Shown piece after piece: positions 22,927 to 32,901 of a stretch of DNA of 56,676 nucleotides. A model generated the notes under the pieces. The model was not told the DNA's origin and made no database searches. It saw only the letters and a list, made by a program, of their open reading frames with translations. The first letter of the stretch is position 1. Each line of letters starts with the position of its first letter. The stretch spans positions 1-56,676 of the forward strand of contig JAGHQL010000176.1 of assembly GCA_020080175.1 (NCBI GenBank), in the 5' to 3' direction. The stretch comes from Glutinoglossum americanum. Lineage: Eukaryota > Ascomycota > Geoglossomycetes > Geoglossales > Geoglossaceae. Made by a program: the position numbers and the translations under genes.

Positions 22927-23505
22927 CGCGAACGATGACGAACGCGCCTGGCTTTCACTAATCGCGGACACGCGGGCGGACGGTATACCCCCGGGCACTG
23001 GGTTACGGCCGGCGGGCTAGGTCGCGCGGACGACGACGAACGCCTGGTTTACGCTGATCGCGGATACGTGGGCGGACGGTAAGCACCCGGGCGCTAGGTT
23101 ATGGGCAGCGGACTAGGCTACACGAACGACGAGGAACGCCTGGCTTGCGCTGATCGCGGATACGTGGGCGGGCGGCAAACACCCGGGTACTAGGTTACGG
23201 GCGGCGGGCTAGGTCGCGCGAACGACGACGGGCGCCCGGCTTACACTGATCCCGGACACGTTGGCGGACGGTAAAACCCTCGGGCACTAGGTTACGGGCG
23301 GCGGACTAGGTTATGCGAACGACGAGGAACGCCCGGCTTAAACGATCGCGGACACGTTGGCGGACGGTAAAACCCTCGGGCACTAGGTTGCGGGCGGCGG
23401 ACTAGGTTGTGCGAACGACGAGGAACGCTCGGCTTAAACGATCGCGGACACGTTGGCGGACGGTAATCCCACGGGCAACGGCCTACGGCCGGCGGACCAG
23501 GTTCA
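22927..23505. repeat. Minisatellite: six tandem units of 96-98 bp
   Basis: Units start near 22927, 23025, 23121, 23217, 23314 and 23410, so the period is 98, 96, 96, 97 and 96 bases. Each begins with a variant of GCGAACGACGAGGAACGC and contains GATCGCGGACACG, GGCGGACGGTA and a GGGCACTAGGTTACGGGCGG word. The last two units are the most alike. GC-rich. Open frames seen here are by-products of the repeat. Confidence 0.88.
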
Positions 23506-24465
23506 ACCGCGGAGGTGGTATTAGGTGGTGGGGTTTCTGGTGCGAGGAGTGATTGTCTGGTCTGGAAGCAGCCATTCATCGCTGCTCGGGCCCGCCCAGA
23601 CCGGTGATGGTTGGTAGTGCTCTTTCCTGTGTCTCCCCGCACGTCGGGGAGTTTGAGGTTTTAGTGAGGCTACCTGGACATTTCGGTTTAGAGTAGACAT
23701 CAAGTCTCTCTTGAGGTTCGTGGTTGGGGGATTCGTAGTGGTTGATACCCTAGCGCAGACAGGTCATCCGTAATGTATGTACCATACGGCCCACAAAACA
23801 CCTTCCCAAGCCCATACCTCTATCATAAGCCGGATAGTGCCGAGATAGCTGCCATGGCAGTCACAGAACTATCGACAGATGACGTCATCGGGGCACGTAA
23901 GCAATGCTCGAACCACATCATTGCCTGGATCACCAAGGGGCGGGGCATATATTGGCCCCACAACTGCCTATCCTAGGCAGGCTAGACTATATGTGACTCA
24001 AGAACCGCTCTTCCACCTTGGCGCGAAACTATGACTCAGTTGTCGCGCCACCCTGAGCATATCACTTACTTAATCTAGACCCACATATAATCCACAATCC
24101 GCTCGGCGCAGCGACGTTCGATGGGAGAACGAATCCGAATAAGGAAGGTCCCCTGGCACGTGACTCATTTTAGCCATTTTACTTCAACACCCACCAGCCT
24201 CCTCCCCATTTAGGCGCAGAAAGCCGATACTAGGACCTTCCTGGTAGCTAAAAATCCCCTTTCCCGAGAAAAAAAAGTAGAAAAAAATAAAAGGTGGTTG
24301 GAGAGTTTCGTCCCCACGTGACCGTAAGCTGCAAGGCTACTGCAGGTGGGGAAACGAGGTGACTCCACGCTGCAGCCTTATCACGTATATTAGAAAACCC
24401 ACCATTTAATTTCCCCATTCCCCGTTCCAGCTGCTCGCTGGACCATCGCCAGAAAACCAATAAAA
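23506..24465. other. Intergenic, promoter side of the BTB gene
   Basis: No gene recognised. A short plus-strand frame at 23773-23976 shows no motif. The last ~300 bases hold CACGTG boxes (listed separately) and presumably the BTB promoter. Confidence 0.4.
24157..24167. promoter_or_regulatory. Composite CACGTGACTCA element
   Basis: CACGTGACTCA overlaps an E-box (CACGTG, a bHLH site) with TGACTCA, the Gcn4/CpcA-type bZIP site. It is about 300 bases before the BTB start codon. A second CACGTG lies near 24314. Function inferred from consensus only. Confidence 0.3.
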
Positions 24466-25634
24466 ATGGATATCTCGAGCGCCTCGACCCCGCCGGTGAT
24501 GGTGGAAAATAAGTTGTCTTCTCTAAGCTTAACGGACGACAACTCACCACCCACACCAGAAACAATAACCTTAGATTCCAGCGGCGACGTCATATTCCTC
24601 GTTGGCGGAAAAACTCCCCACCACCAAAAATCCCAGCTCCTCCTCGCCTCCTCTAAAATCCTAAGTCTCGCCTCCCCAGTCTTCGCGGCTATGTTCCGGC
24701 ACGGCTTCCAAGAAGGGAAAACCCTCTCCTCTCGCTCAATGGACCCTATCCCCCTCCCGGACGACAACCCGGACGCCATAATCCTCCTCTTCAAAGTTCT
24801 GCATTTCAGGTCGAGGGACGTGCCCTGGGACCCGGACTTGGGAACCCTGGCGCACCTGGCGGTCGTGTGCGATAAGTATGATTGCGTTGAGGCGGTGGCG
24901 GCGTGGAGTCGGGTGTGGTTGATGGGGAACGGCGGAACGGGGTCGGTGAGAGGGAAAGTGGAGGATGTGGTCATGGTGCTGTATGTTTCGTACGGGTTGG
25001 ATGTGCCGAGTGCATTTTCGGAGGCATCGCTTGTGCTCATAAAGGATCATTCGAGGTCCTTTGAGTTAAACCCTGAGCTCCCGGGATCGGACATCACCGC
25101 AGAGCTGATCCCGGAGCATCTGGCAGGTGAGCTTATTCGCTTGGGCCACAAGCTGTCATTTTGTTTGTATTGCTAACTAGCGGTTGATTTTCCTATGACC
25201 AACCAGAGGACATCCAGCGAGCCCGAGAAGGCCTCTACTCCAAACTCGACGAAGCAATCGCCACTGGCATAGAACCCCTAATAGAGATGGGTGGCCTCTG
25301 GTGCGTCCGCACCCGCATAGGAAGCTACTTCACCACCCTCTCCAACCACAACCTGTGGCCTCCGTCGGCCCTGCGCAAGACAAGCGTCCAGGAGGCACTC
25401 AAGAGGGCTAGGGCCATCATCGAGCCCGAGAGGGGGGCTATGCCGTGCGCTAACTCGAGATGCGTTTGTAGGTCTAGTGTTCAGCCGATTAAGGCCGCGC
25501 TTGGGGAGGCGTTGGCGAAAACTGTGGGCGGCGCGAGAGGGATGTGTTTGGATTGCGTGAAGACAGGGGGAGAGTCGGCGAGGGAGGGGAAGTGCAGGAT
25601 TACGCATGAGGAAAGTAAGGAGAAGGGGACGTAA
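24466..25634 (+). CDS. BTB/POZ domain protein
   Basis: Two exons (24466-25126 and 25207-25634) separated by an 80-bp GTGAGC...CAG intron give 362 aa. Residues about 40-145 form a BTB/POZ fold: SGDVIFLVGG, then the core KSQLLLASSKILSLASPVFA and AMFRHGFQEG, acidic PLPDDNPDAIILLFKVLH, and LAVVCDKYDCVEAVAAW. This is the fungal BTB type whose later part is a helical region followed by a Cys-containing tail (CANSRCVC ... CLDC, about 290-340). Many ascomycete genomes carry families of such proteins; some BTB proteins are Cul3 adaptors, but nothing here shows a partner. Exon 2 starts at DIQRAREGLYSKLDEA, continuous with exon 1 at PEHLAE. Intact. Confidence 0.85.
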
Positions 25635-26640
25635 ATGGGTGGGGTTCGGGTGTTGTGGGCGTTGGATAGGCAGTGGGTGTCGGGTCACGAACGGACGATA
25701 TTACGGCCTAATCGTTGTTTTTGGATCATTTCGTTGCTTAACTACTTATCGCTTTCTGGGTTATATTGGGTTACATTGGGTTTCCTCAAATATCATTATG
25801 GGAAGCTCTCATCGCATTCATGGAAACCATCGCCGTTAGTTGCCAACCCATAAGCACGCTCGCAAGAATTCTTGCTCATGCCCATGATTAACTGAGTGCG
25901 AGTTGACATCGCCTATTCAAGCACGAAAGGAGTCCATTCGCTGTAAGGGGCTGGAGAGACTCAAATCAACAATACCTAGCTAGATTCGAAGCCTAACGCA
26001 AACTGTTAGAGGTTATTCAGTTCGTTGGGGATGGTAATTGTCATAGAAGAATCGTATATGGACAAATAGAATATATTAGACTGCCCAATGCATTGTCTAA
26101 AGACCGCTCGGATCTAAGGAGCTACTTATACGCTCCGATCATACCGTCGCCTACTTAACACATGGTAGCAATAGATACCGACTGCTTGCACATGGCATCA
26201 TGAGCAGGTAACTAGTCTGTCTGCCGTCATGATGTAATTGTCCCTACATGCTGTCACAAGCATGGCAACACAAACACTCGCGAGTCAATATGCTTGTGCT
26301 AGGACAAACAAAGAAAGGATGATGTTGGAGGAATGCTGTGAAGAGTTTCTTATTGATTTCCGCCCCACACAACCCAAGAAAACCAAGCTAGTTAGTCAGC
26401 GCCATTCGGACGACTAGTCTTTGTTCCACCGGCTGAACCTGAGCTGAACAGCAGTTAGCCCAGTTCGGCACAAAGCCCACCCACCACTAACAAACCACCT
26501 ATAAAAGACACCACCTGTCGCGTTTTGGGGGATCTTTTTCTCTAATCAACACAAACCACTACATTCTATATACACATCTATATATATAAAGGCAAGGCTA
26601 ATGCGGGCACTTAAGAGGCCCGCAGGCCAGCCAGAGGGTG
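25635..26640. other. Intergenic, with LTR-like promoter signals
   Basis: The first ~650 bases after the BTB gene show nothing recognisable. The LTR-like stretch at 26325-26575 is listed separately. Confidence 0.4.
26325..26575 (+). mobile_element. Possible solo LTR remnant
   Basis: The stretch starts TGTTGGAGGAATGC near 26325, has a TATA box (CCTATAAAAGACACC, about 26500) and a leader-like ATCAACACAAACCACTACATT (about 26545) before ending in a TATACACATC run. TGTTGG starts and this promoter layout are common in Ty1/copia-type LTRs. I could not find a clear target-site duplication, and there is no second copy in the window, so ends and family are uncertain. Treat as a fossil. Confidence 0.3.
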
Positions 26641-26659
26641 CCTAATGGGGCCCCCAACA

Positions 26660-27010
26660 GCCCCTTGCCAGGGGACCCTAGGACCTTCCCATAGGGAGCT
26701 GCACGGCCCGCAGGGTGAAAAACCATCTGCTGGGTCGGGTGGGTAAAGGGACACCATCCCGTCCCCTGCTCACCATGTAGCGAATGGGACCCTAGGCCCT
26801 TCCCACCGGGAGCCGCGTGACCCGCAGGGTAAAGAAACACCTGCCGGGTCGGCGGGCAAGGGGACACCATCCCGTCCCCTGCTCGCCATGCAACAAATGG
26901 AACCCTAGGCCCTTCCCGCCAGGAGCTGCGTGACCCGCAGGGAAAAGAAACACCTGCCGGGTCGGCGGGCAAGGGGGACACCATCCCATTCCATGCTCGC
27001 CCTGCAGCTA
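26660..27010. repeat. Tandem repeat, unit about 113 bp, about three copies
   Basis: Units start near 26712, 26826 and 26939 at GCAGGG[T/A]RAARAAACACC-like words. Each contains GGGTCGG[C/T]GGG, GGGACACCATCCC and ACCCTAGGCCCTTCCC. A partial unit precedes them from about 26660. The period (113-114) is not a multiple of three, so the long minus-strand frame over it (26598-27224) is unlikely to be a selected protein. Confidence 0.75.
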
Positions 27011-27239
27011 CGTGCCCCAAGTAGCTATCTCCCGGCCCTGTGGCTGGGAGTGGGAATGACTTCCCTCCTAATCTCCATTGCCGGGGGTGGTGCCGACAAC
27101 ATCCCTCCTCAGCCTTGTGGCTGGGGGCGGCACCTCCAACCTCTCCCTCATTCCAGCGGCCGGGTGGGAGTGTCTCAAGTGATGACCCCACCACAAAGAA
27201 TGCCGATAATAAGGGGGGCCTCAAGAACCAACCTACTCT

Positions 27240-27945
27240 GGCGGCCTCTCAGCCACCAGAGACCTCGAGGTCCATCCCTCTCGGCCCACCAGAGGCCTCA
27301 AGTTCCACCCCTCCTGGCCCCCAGAGGCCTCGAGATCCATTCCTCTCGGCCCACCAGAGTCCTCGAGATCCATTCCTCTCGGCCCACCAGAGTCCTCGAG
27401 ATCCACCCCTCCTGGNNNNNNNNNNNNNNNNNNNNNNNNNNNNNNNNNNNNNNNNNNNNNNNNNNNNNNNNNNNNNNNNNNNNNNNNNNNNNNNNNNNNN
27501 NNNNNNNNNNNNNNNCCACCAGAGTCCTCGAGATCCATTCCTCTCGGCCCACCAGAGTCCTCGAGATCCATTCCTCTCGGCCCACCAGAGTCCTCGAGAT
27601 CCATCCCTCCTGGCCCCCCACAGGCCTCAAGATCCATCCCTCCTAGCCCCCAGAGGCCTCGAGATCCACCTCTCCCGGCTCACCAGAGGCCTCGAGACTC
27701 ACCCCTCCTGGCCCCCAGAGGCCTCGGGATCCATCCCTCTTGGTCCTCCAGGGACCTCGAGATCCATCCCTCTCGGTTGGCCCGCCAGGGACCTCGAGAT
27801 CCACCTCTCCCGGCCCCCCAGAGGCCCCGAGATCCACCCCTCTCGGCCCGCCAGAGGCCTCAAGATCCACCTCTCTCGGCCCGCCAGGAACCTCGAGATC
27901 CACCCCTCCTGGCCTCCCAGAGACCTCAAGAACCAACCTCCTCAC
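27240..27945. repeat. 33-bp minisatellite, more than 20 copies, interrupted by an assembly gap
   Basis: The unit, in parts, is CCTCGAGATCCATTCCTCTC then GGCCCACCAGAGT (33 bases). Copies either side of the gap are virtually identical, while those toward both ends are more diverged (GAGGC, CCCCTCCTGGCC variants). Because the unit is 33 bases, both strands stay open and would encode 11-residue repeats: SPRDPFLSAHQ on plus, GGPRGMDLEDS on minus. Neither has a convincing start, splice context or domain, so I annotate DNA repeat only. The true array length is unknown because of the gap. Confidence 0.9.
27416..27515. other. Assembly gap (100 N)
   Basis: Exactly 100 N inside the most homogeneous part of the 33-bp array. 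This is the conventional size for a gap of unknown length, and it means the repeat was not resolved by the reads. Confidence 0.99.
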
Positions 27946-30637
27946 CTCAAGATATAGATAACTTGTCCAATATAAATGAGATTATACCCACATGTCGAAA
28001 AGAGCTTGTTTGCCGGAAGAATACTGTGACTTTGGTTTTGACGTGCTTTTCGTGTAGTTGCGGATAGGTGTATGCAACTTGGTATGGCGATCCTAGGGCT
28101 GCCCGTGACCCTCCCGAGTATTTATATGTACCGTGATGAGAAGGCGATGCTCAGGGGTATCCCCGCGCTAATAGAAGGTCGCCCCGGCTAGGCAAATTGT
28201 GATGCAAAGATTACCCTCCGGGGTACAAGTGGTTATGGAATCCCACAGCACGCAAAGCCCATAATGCCACGCACTAACATGTAACAATAGTGGTTAGCAC
28301 ACTATAAGGATAGACTAGACCAGCCCTCCAATTTCACCACGTTTTCAACCCAGACATCTCTCAACTCAAATGAACCTTCATACTTGCGATGGGCCAAATG
28401 GGCCAACCGCGAGCGCTACTAACAGTACTCTAGATATAAGCGTGAGGAGTTTACCATAGACGACAAAAGAGCTCATAACTCAAATCACAAATGCTAACAC
28501 CCTAAGGAAAAGGGAGACCACAACCATGCTACGAGAAGCATATCCGCCTACTAAAAGGAAGCACATTAGTACAAAATGAAATATAAAAAGGGATAAGTTT
28601 TCAAATACCACGACTTTATATCCTATTTACTTAGATGCCACAGGAAATTTACCGGAATAGCGCAGTTTCGACTTCAACCCGCTTACTGTTTTTCAAGGGG
28701 CGTGTCTAAGGGCTGTGGGAGTCCCTCCCGAACACACGCGCCGCGATACAACAGCGGTCTTCGGGGGTGTGCCTACAGCGGCGGTCTAGTGGGTGCGCCT
28801 AAATTGCTATAGGAGTCCCTCCCGAAAATATGCGTCACGATACGGCGGGCCAAGCGGCTTCAGCTTTAGGGAAATAGAGGGTTTAGCTGGGAGCCTCGCT
28901 AACCCCGACATAGCCGTAGCGGATGTCGATGACTCCGTTGTCCGTGTGACGATCAACCTCCTAGCAACTGGATAAGTGGCTGATCTAGTACCTAAGGACA
29001 CTCCAGCGGCTCGACTGGGTTGCGGTGAATTTGCTTATTAGGATACCGAGTGTTGGTTTTATTTAAAATATGGTTTTTGGGCGAATTTCCTGTTTTTCTG
29101 GAGTTCAACTACAAGAGCAATGGAATTTTTTAATTCTGCTACTCGTATGCGATAGGTGGCTTCATGGAGGCATATATAGAACATTCATTTATACGATATA
29201 TTGTGGTTGTTGTGCCGTGTTGTGGGGCTCAAATTTTTGCTCGCGAGCTGGGTGTTACTCGCGAGGCCGGAACTATCTCTACAGGTAGGTGGGTTTGCCT
29301 GACACCACATAACTACTTATCAGTCCACCTAAAACATGTCCACCGCGAGTTAGTATAGCGTAGCGGATGGGCGATGGATGTTAGAACTGCGGTTGCAGTA
29401 GGTCAAGGCCAAGCAGTTTGACCCGCCGGCCCGTAAGTCGGCCAAGCTCAGTTTAATCGGCGATCAAGCTGGCCCCAGTGATCCACTTGTTGGACTAGAC
29501 AGAGCTGATCCAGCCATTAATAATGGGTCTGGCCGACAAAGCATATTCTAGTTATATAGCACATTGGAAATCAGTTCAAAAGTTTCATATCCCGTGCGGG
29601 CCCTCTGTGAGACTGTTGGAGCTAGAGCCCGTTATATGGTAGAGAATGGATTCTATTCCTTGCTAGCCATATACAAAATAAGGGTATTCTCTAGTTATAT
29701 GCCCCTTGGTGTCATGAATGGGGTAGCCACTAGCAGTGGCCTGCTGCCATATGCCACCGCTGCTAAAAATCAATTAAGAGTCTTCTAAAATATTAAATCA
29801 AGGAACGTTGAAGTATGGCTGTCTCTCCATATGCCTATGTGGGAAAGCTCATGGTGAGCCAAAGGCAAGCAATTATCGTACTGCTAGGGTGTCGGGGTGG
29901 GGGATTGCTAATCACCTTCCTAATTGAGAGGGGATGCATCACGGCTGAGGGGTTGGGCGTCATTAGCCATGTTGGCCATGCGACCCCGCCGAGGACCTAG
30001 CTTTCTCGGGTCTACAATGCCACCCACTCGTCTAGTCTAGAATTAATTCTATATATTATTCTAACATGCCGTTCCCTGTTCCTGCCTCCCAACCCCTCGC
30101 CAAACCGTGATAGGGAGTATGTTCTGTAGCTTGCTAGATTGTTTCAACTGTCGTAAGAAAGACAAGAATTTTAATGTAGGGCGTTGTGATGGTAGTTAAT
30201 GCAATGTGCACCTAGCACAGACTCTGCATCACGGGAAGGGATGAAAAGTAGAAGCGGTTGACCTAGATGATATGCAGGTGGGACGCCAGAGGCGACGGCG
30301 ATGTGAAGAGAGGACGCTCCAGCTCAAGTGATCTCTCAACCACCACGAAAATCATACTTTGGATTCCGCTAGGATAGTGTAGACAGATGCTCAGCGGCTA
30401 AACAGATTTTGAACTGGCCTCCCAGCTTACATTACATTTCGGGCAGTGTTCCGGGAGGCTATGTCAGGATTTGCGGGGCATGGTGGTAAGATAGTCAGCA
30501 AGATCTCGAGCTCCTGTTCCCACCCATCATCTAACGTCGATCATCAGGGGTGAGGCCACCGGGAAGTGAGACACGGAATTCTCAATGTGGCCCAACAAGT
30601 TGCTCCCTTGGTCAGAACTACTTGACGAGGTAGAAAG
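27946..30637. other. Gene desert
   Basis: Short frames only. A roughly 95-base direct duplication lies at about 28700-28845 (listed separately). The word CTAGTTATAT recurs near 29548 and 29691. Nothing else recognised. Confidence 0.4.
28717..28843. repeat. Direct repeat about 95 bp apart, containing GGGAGTCCCTCCC
   Basis: GGGAGTCCCTCCCGAA...GCGCCGCGATAC (28717-28747) recurs as AGGAGTCCCTCCCGAA...GCGTCACGATAC from 28811. The preceding 17 bases are also similar (GTGTCTAAGGGCTGT against GCGCCTAAATTGCTAT). The core is itself a small inverted repeat, GGGAG-TCC-CTCCC. Two copies only. Origin unknown. Confidence 0.5.
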
Positions 30638-31135
30638 ATGCAAGCTATGGTACCAAAGGAATGTAAAAGAGTACCTAGCGATGGCCCTAGAACCATTAAT
30701 GAAGTTCTAGACTTGCTGGAATCTCAGCGTGATAGGACGAGTAATGCAATAATATCAGAAGCTAAGAAATATATTAAGCATAACCTATGGCCTTATCATG
30801 CTGACCTGGGTGCGGCGGGTCTGGTAGAGCCGGGAAACAGCGGAATTGACCCGCGTATTGTGGTCGTTTTGTACAATACGCGGGATATGCATATTGTGTC
30901 TCACATCCCGGTGGTGTCTCGCCTTCCGGTGATTGGCGCTACATTCGGGACTGGAAGGTCAAAGGAAAAAGTAGATACGAGAGCAACCAACGGGACGTTT
31001 ATGAAAATAACCACTCATTGTTTCGGTCGTCTTTGTTATCGCCGTTCCCATCTTGTGAGTACTGATGTCTTGCATGGAATTAAGCCTCGGAGTCCCCCAT
31101 TGGGAGAATTTTCTTCCCGGGGTCAGCTAGGTTAG
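30638..31135 (+). CDS. Unrecognised open frame, 165 aa (doubtful gene)
   Basis: An uninterrupted frame starting MQAMVPKECKRVPSDGPRTI. The first 60 residues look helical and charged (NEVLDLLESQRDR, IISEAKKYIKHN), the middle is hydrophobic beta-like (RIVVVLYNTRDMHIVSHIPV), and the end is basic. No family was recognised and no introns or neighbours support it. The DNA coding VVVLYNTRD contains a perfect 12-bp inverted repeat (listed separately). It could be a degraded repeat component or a lineage-specific gene. Confidence 0.22.
   Translation: MQAMVPKECKRVPSDGPRTINEVLDLLESQRDRTSNAIISEAKKYIKHNLWPYHADLGAAGLVEPGNSGIDPRIVVVLYNTRDMHIVSHIPVVSRLPVIGATFGTGRSKEKVDTRATNGTFMKITTHCFGRLCYRRSHLVSTDVLHGIKPRSPPLGEFSSRGQLG
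30850..30884. repeat. Perfect 12-bp inverted repeat
   Basis: CCCGCGTATTGT (30850-30861) and ACAATACGCGGG (30873-30884) flank an 11-base loop. Perfect pairing of twelve bases with five G/C at the base would make a stable hairpin. Role unknown. Confidence 0.6.
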
Positions 31136-32660
31136 GCCAGGCTAGGGGAGGGGAGAAGGAAGTGAGACCGTCTCTGTTTGGAACCTAGCTCGCTTCGAGT
31201 CGTGTTGTGGCACCACTTCCTAGATGCGGGTCGGCCGAGGGTAATTGGGTGGCCCAACCACGTTGCCCGATTAGCATCAAACTAGGTGGCAGGCCGCTAA
31301 AGTGGGTTTTCGCAGTTAACTGGTTAGAATATCACGTACCAGAGTAAGACAAGGCCCTCTAAGGTCGGGTTAAACATCCGCCAACTGACAAACGGGGGGG
31401 CGCCGCCAACCGACGGCGCAATGTTGTGTGTGCTGTGCCACGTAAGCATGCAGCTATGTTCCTGAAGATGGAGATGTTCAGGGTTTCCAGGAATACGGTA
31501 ACTGGCAAGGGTGTGGGTTTCTTTAAATAGATAAATTGGAGTAACTGGTTTTTCGAAAATAGCGAGGGTTCGCTGGACGGCGCTGCTTTTGTCTGCCGGC
31601 ATTCTCCGCTGCGAATAACTCTCTCGCAGAAATCGCCGATCTGCCTCCCATATCTAAGGCAGCACTGACGATCTCCAACATTCCCCGACTCTACTAAGGC
31701 AAACCCAGACGTTGTCGATCTTTTTGTCGTCATATTAACCTGACCAGACACCCCACACACACAAAGAGATCAAATCAATCGAACCCACGCACCCACCCTG
31801 GTGGCTACAGATGTGATTCATTCGTCCCGACGGTCGGGGTGGGTGGATCATATCTGTGTAGCGACTCAGCCCTGTACCACCCAGACCCACTCACGCCAAG
31901 CAAGCCAGTGGCAACCTGCCTCGGCCCTCGCAAGAGGTTTGAGACCACAGCAACTTGGTATGGCAGATGCCCCGGCTTGCCGGGAATAATCTAGATCCGA
32001 GAAGCCCACTCACGCACTCTCACTCATGGGTCATGCGCTATGCCCCATCCACGTACACGATCTACCTAGACACCCACCTTCTGATCCAAAAATACCACAG
32101 CGTTTGCACAAAATGAGGTCAATGGTAGACCGGGTTGGCTGAGCTTGGCCTAGCCGTGAGGTAGGAGGGTATATGTAATGTGATCTGGTGCATGGATCGT
32201 ATGCAGTCACCCACAAATCGTCACAAACTTCCCTACAGATATGCTGCGTGTAGGGCCGTTATACCGTCCGTACAGCCATAGAGGCAAGGCGGTCAGTCTC
32301 ACGCCACCAACCATACCCACCCGTACTCGTACCGCATACGTCAAACCACTGGGTCGGGAGGATGGGTCGCGGCTGTGGTTGGGACGTGGAGGGCGAATGT
32401 CGTGCGATGTGGCGCCTCCCTATTCCGCCGATTCTGCAAGTCGAGGGGGGTTGGGACGCATATGAGTCAGGTATTTTTTCTCCACGGACGGACCGGAGCC
32501 GGCGTTTTGGGATAGAATTGGTCTCGGGGCTCCTTTTGGGATGGTGTGGTGGTTGAGCTCGCGCCGTGAATGGAGGAGGGCGTGGTTTCGGGGAGAGACA
32601 GATCGGCAAACGGAGGAAGAGACTGGAGGAACCGTGGTGTTTGTGTGTATGCTGATCTGG
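31136..32660. other. Intergenic, upstream region of the glucan synthase
   Basis: No gene recognised. It contains the imperfect hairpin at 31802-31863. The 3' part is presumably the distal promoter of the alpha-1,3-glucan synthase. Confidence 0.4.
31802..31863. repeat. Imperfect hairpin with about 29-base arms
   Basis: The left arm (TGGCTACAGATGTGAT ... CGTCCCGAC) and right arm (CGGGGTGGGT ... ATATCTGTGTAGCGA) pair imperfectly around a 3-base loop, matching over roughly three quarters of positions. It could be a tiny palindromic element or a structured-RNA hairpin. No second copy was seen. Confidence 0.4.
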
Positions 32661-32667
32661 AAGTTCT

Positions 32668-32722
32668 GCAGTTCCCCCTCCTTCTTTCCCTTCCCCCCTC
32701 CCTCTTTCTCTTCCGAAGAGAA
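32668..32722 (+). promoter_or_regulatory. Pyrimidine-rich promoter tract of the glucan synthase
   Basis: About 50 bases nearly all C/T (TTCCCCCTCCTTCTTTCCC and following) end 180 bases before the glucan synthase start codon. CT-rich tracts just upstream of transcription starts are typical of strongly expressed filamentous-fungal genes. No TATA box is obvious. Confidence 0.4.
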
Positions 32723-32901
32723 AAACTACAACGTTGACTACAAGACTTCGCAGGGCGTTGGTCGTTTCTAGTAGTCTCATATCTTAGCTCTATGCTATCG
32801 GCCTGTAATACTTTCCTTAGTCGTCTTCAGTCCCCTCGTTTTCCATATATTCTTTCGCTGAATGAGTGGACATACCACTTATAATACGCTTTCCAAACCA
32901 G

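Noticed and set aside
22927-23505. CRISPR-like array of regular repeats
   Set aside because: Units are contiguous 96-98 bp repeats without unique spacers, and the organism is a fungus.
26598-27224. 208-codon minus-strand frame with internal repeats
   Set aside because: It follows the 113-bp DNA repeat, whose period is not a multiple of three, so the peptide repeats are inconsistent between units.
26930-27957. Long plus-strand frames (238 and 305 codons) across the 33-bp array
   Set aside because: They arise from a repeat whose unit is a multiple of three, run through 100 N, and have equally long partners on the minus strand.
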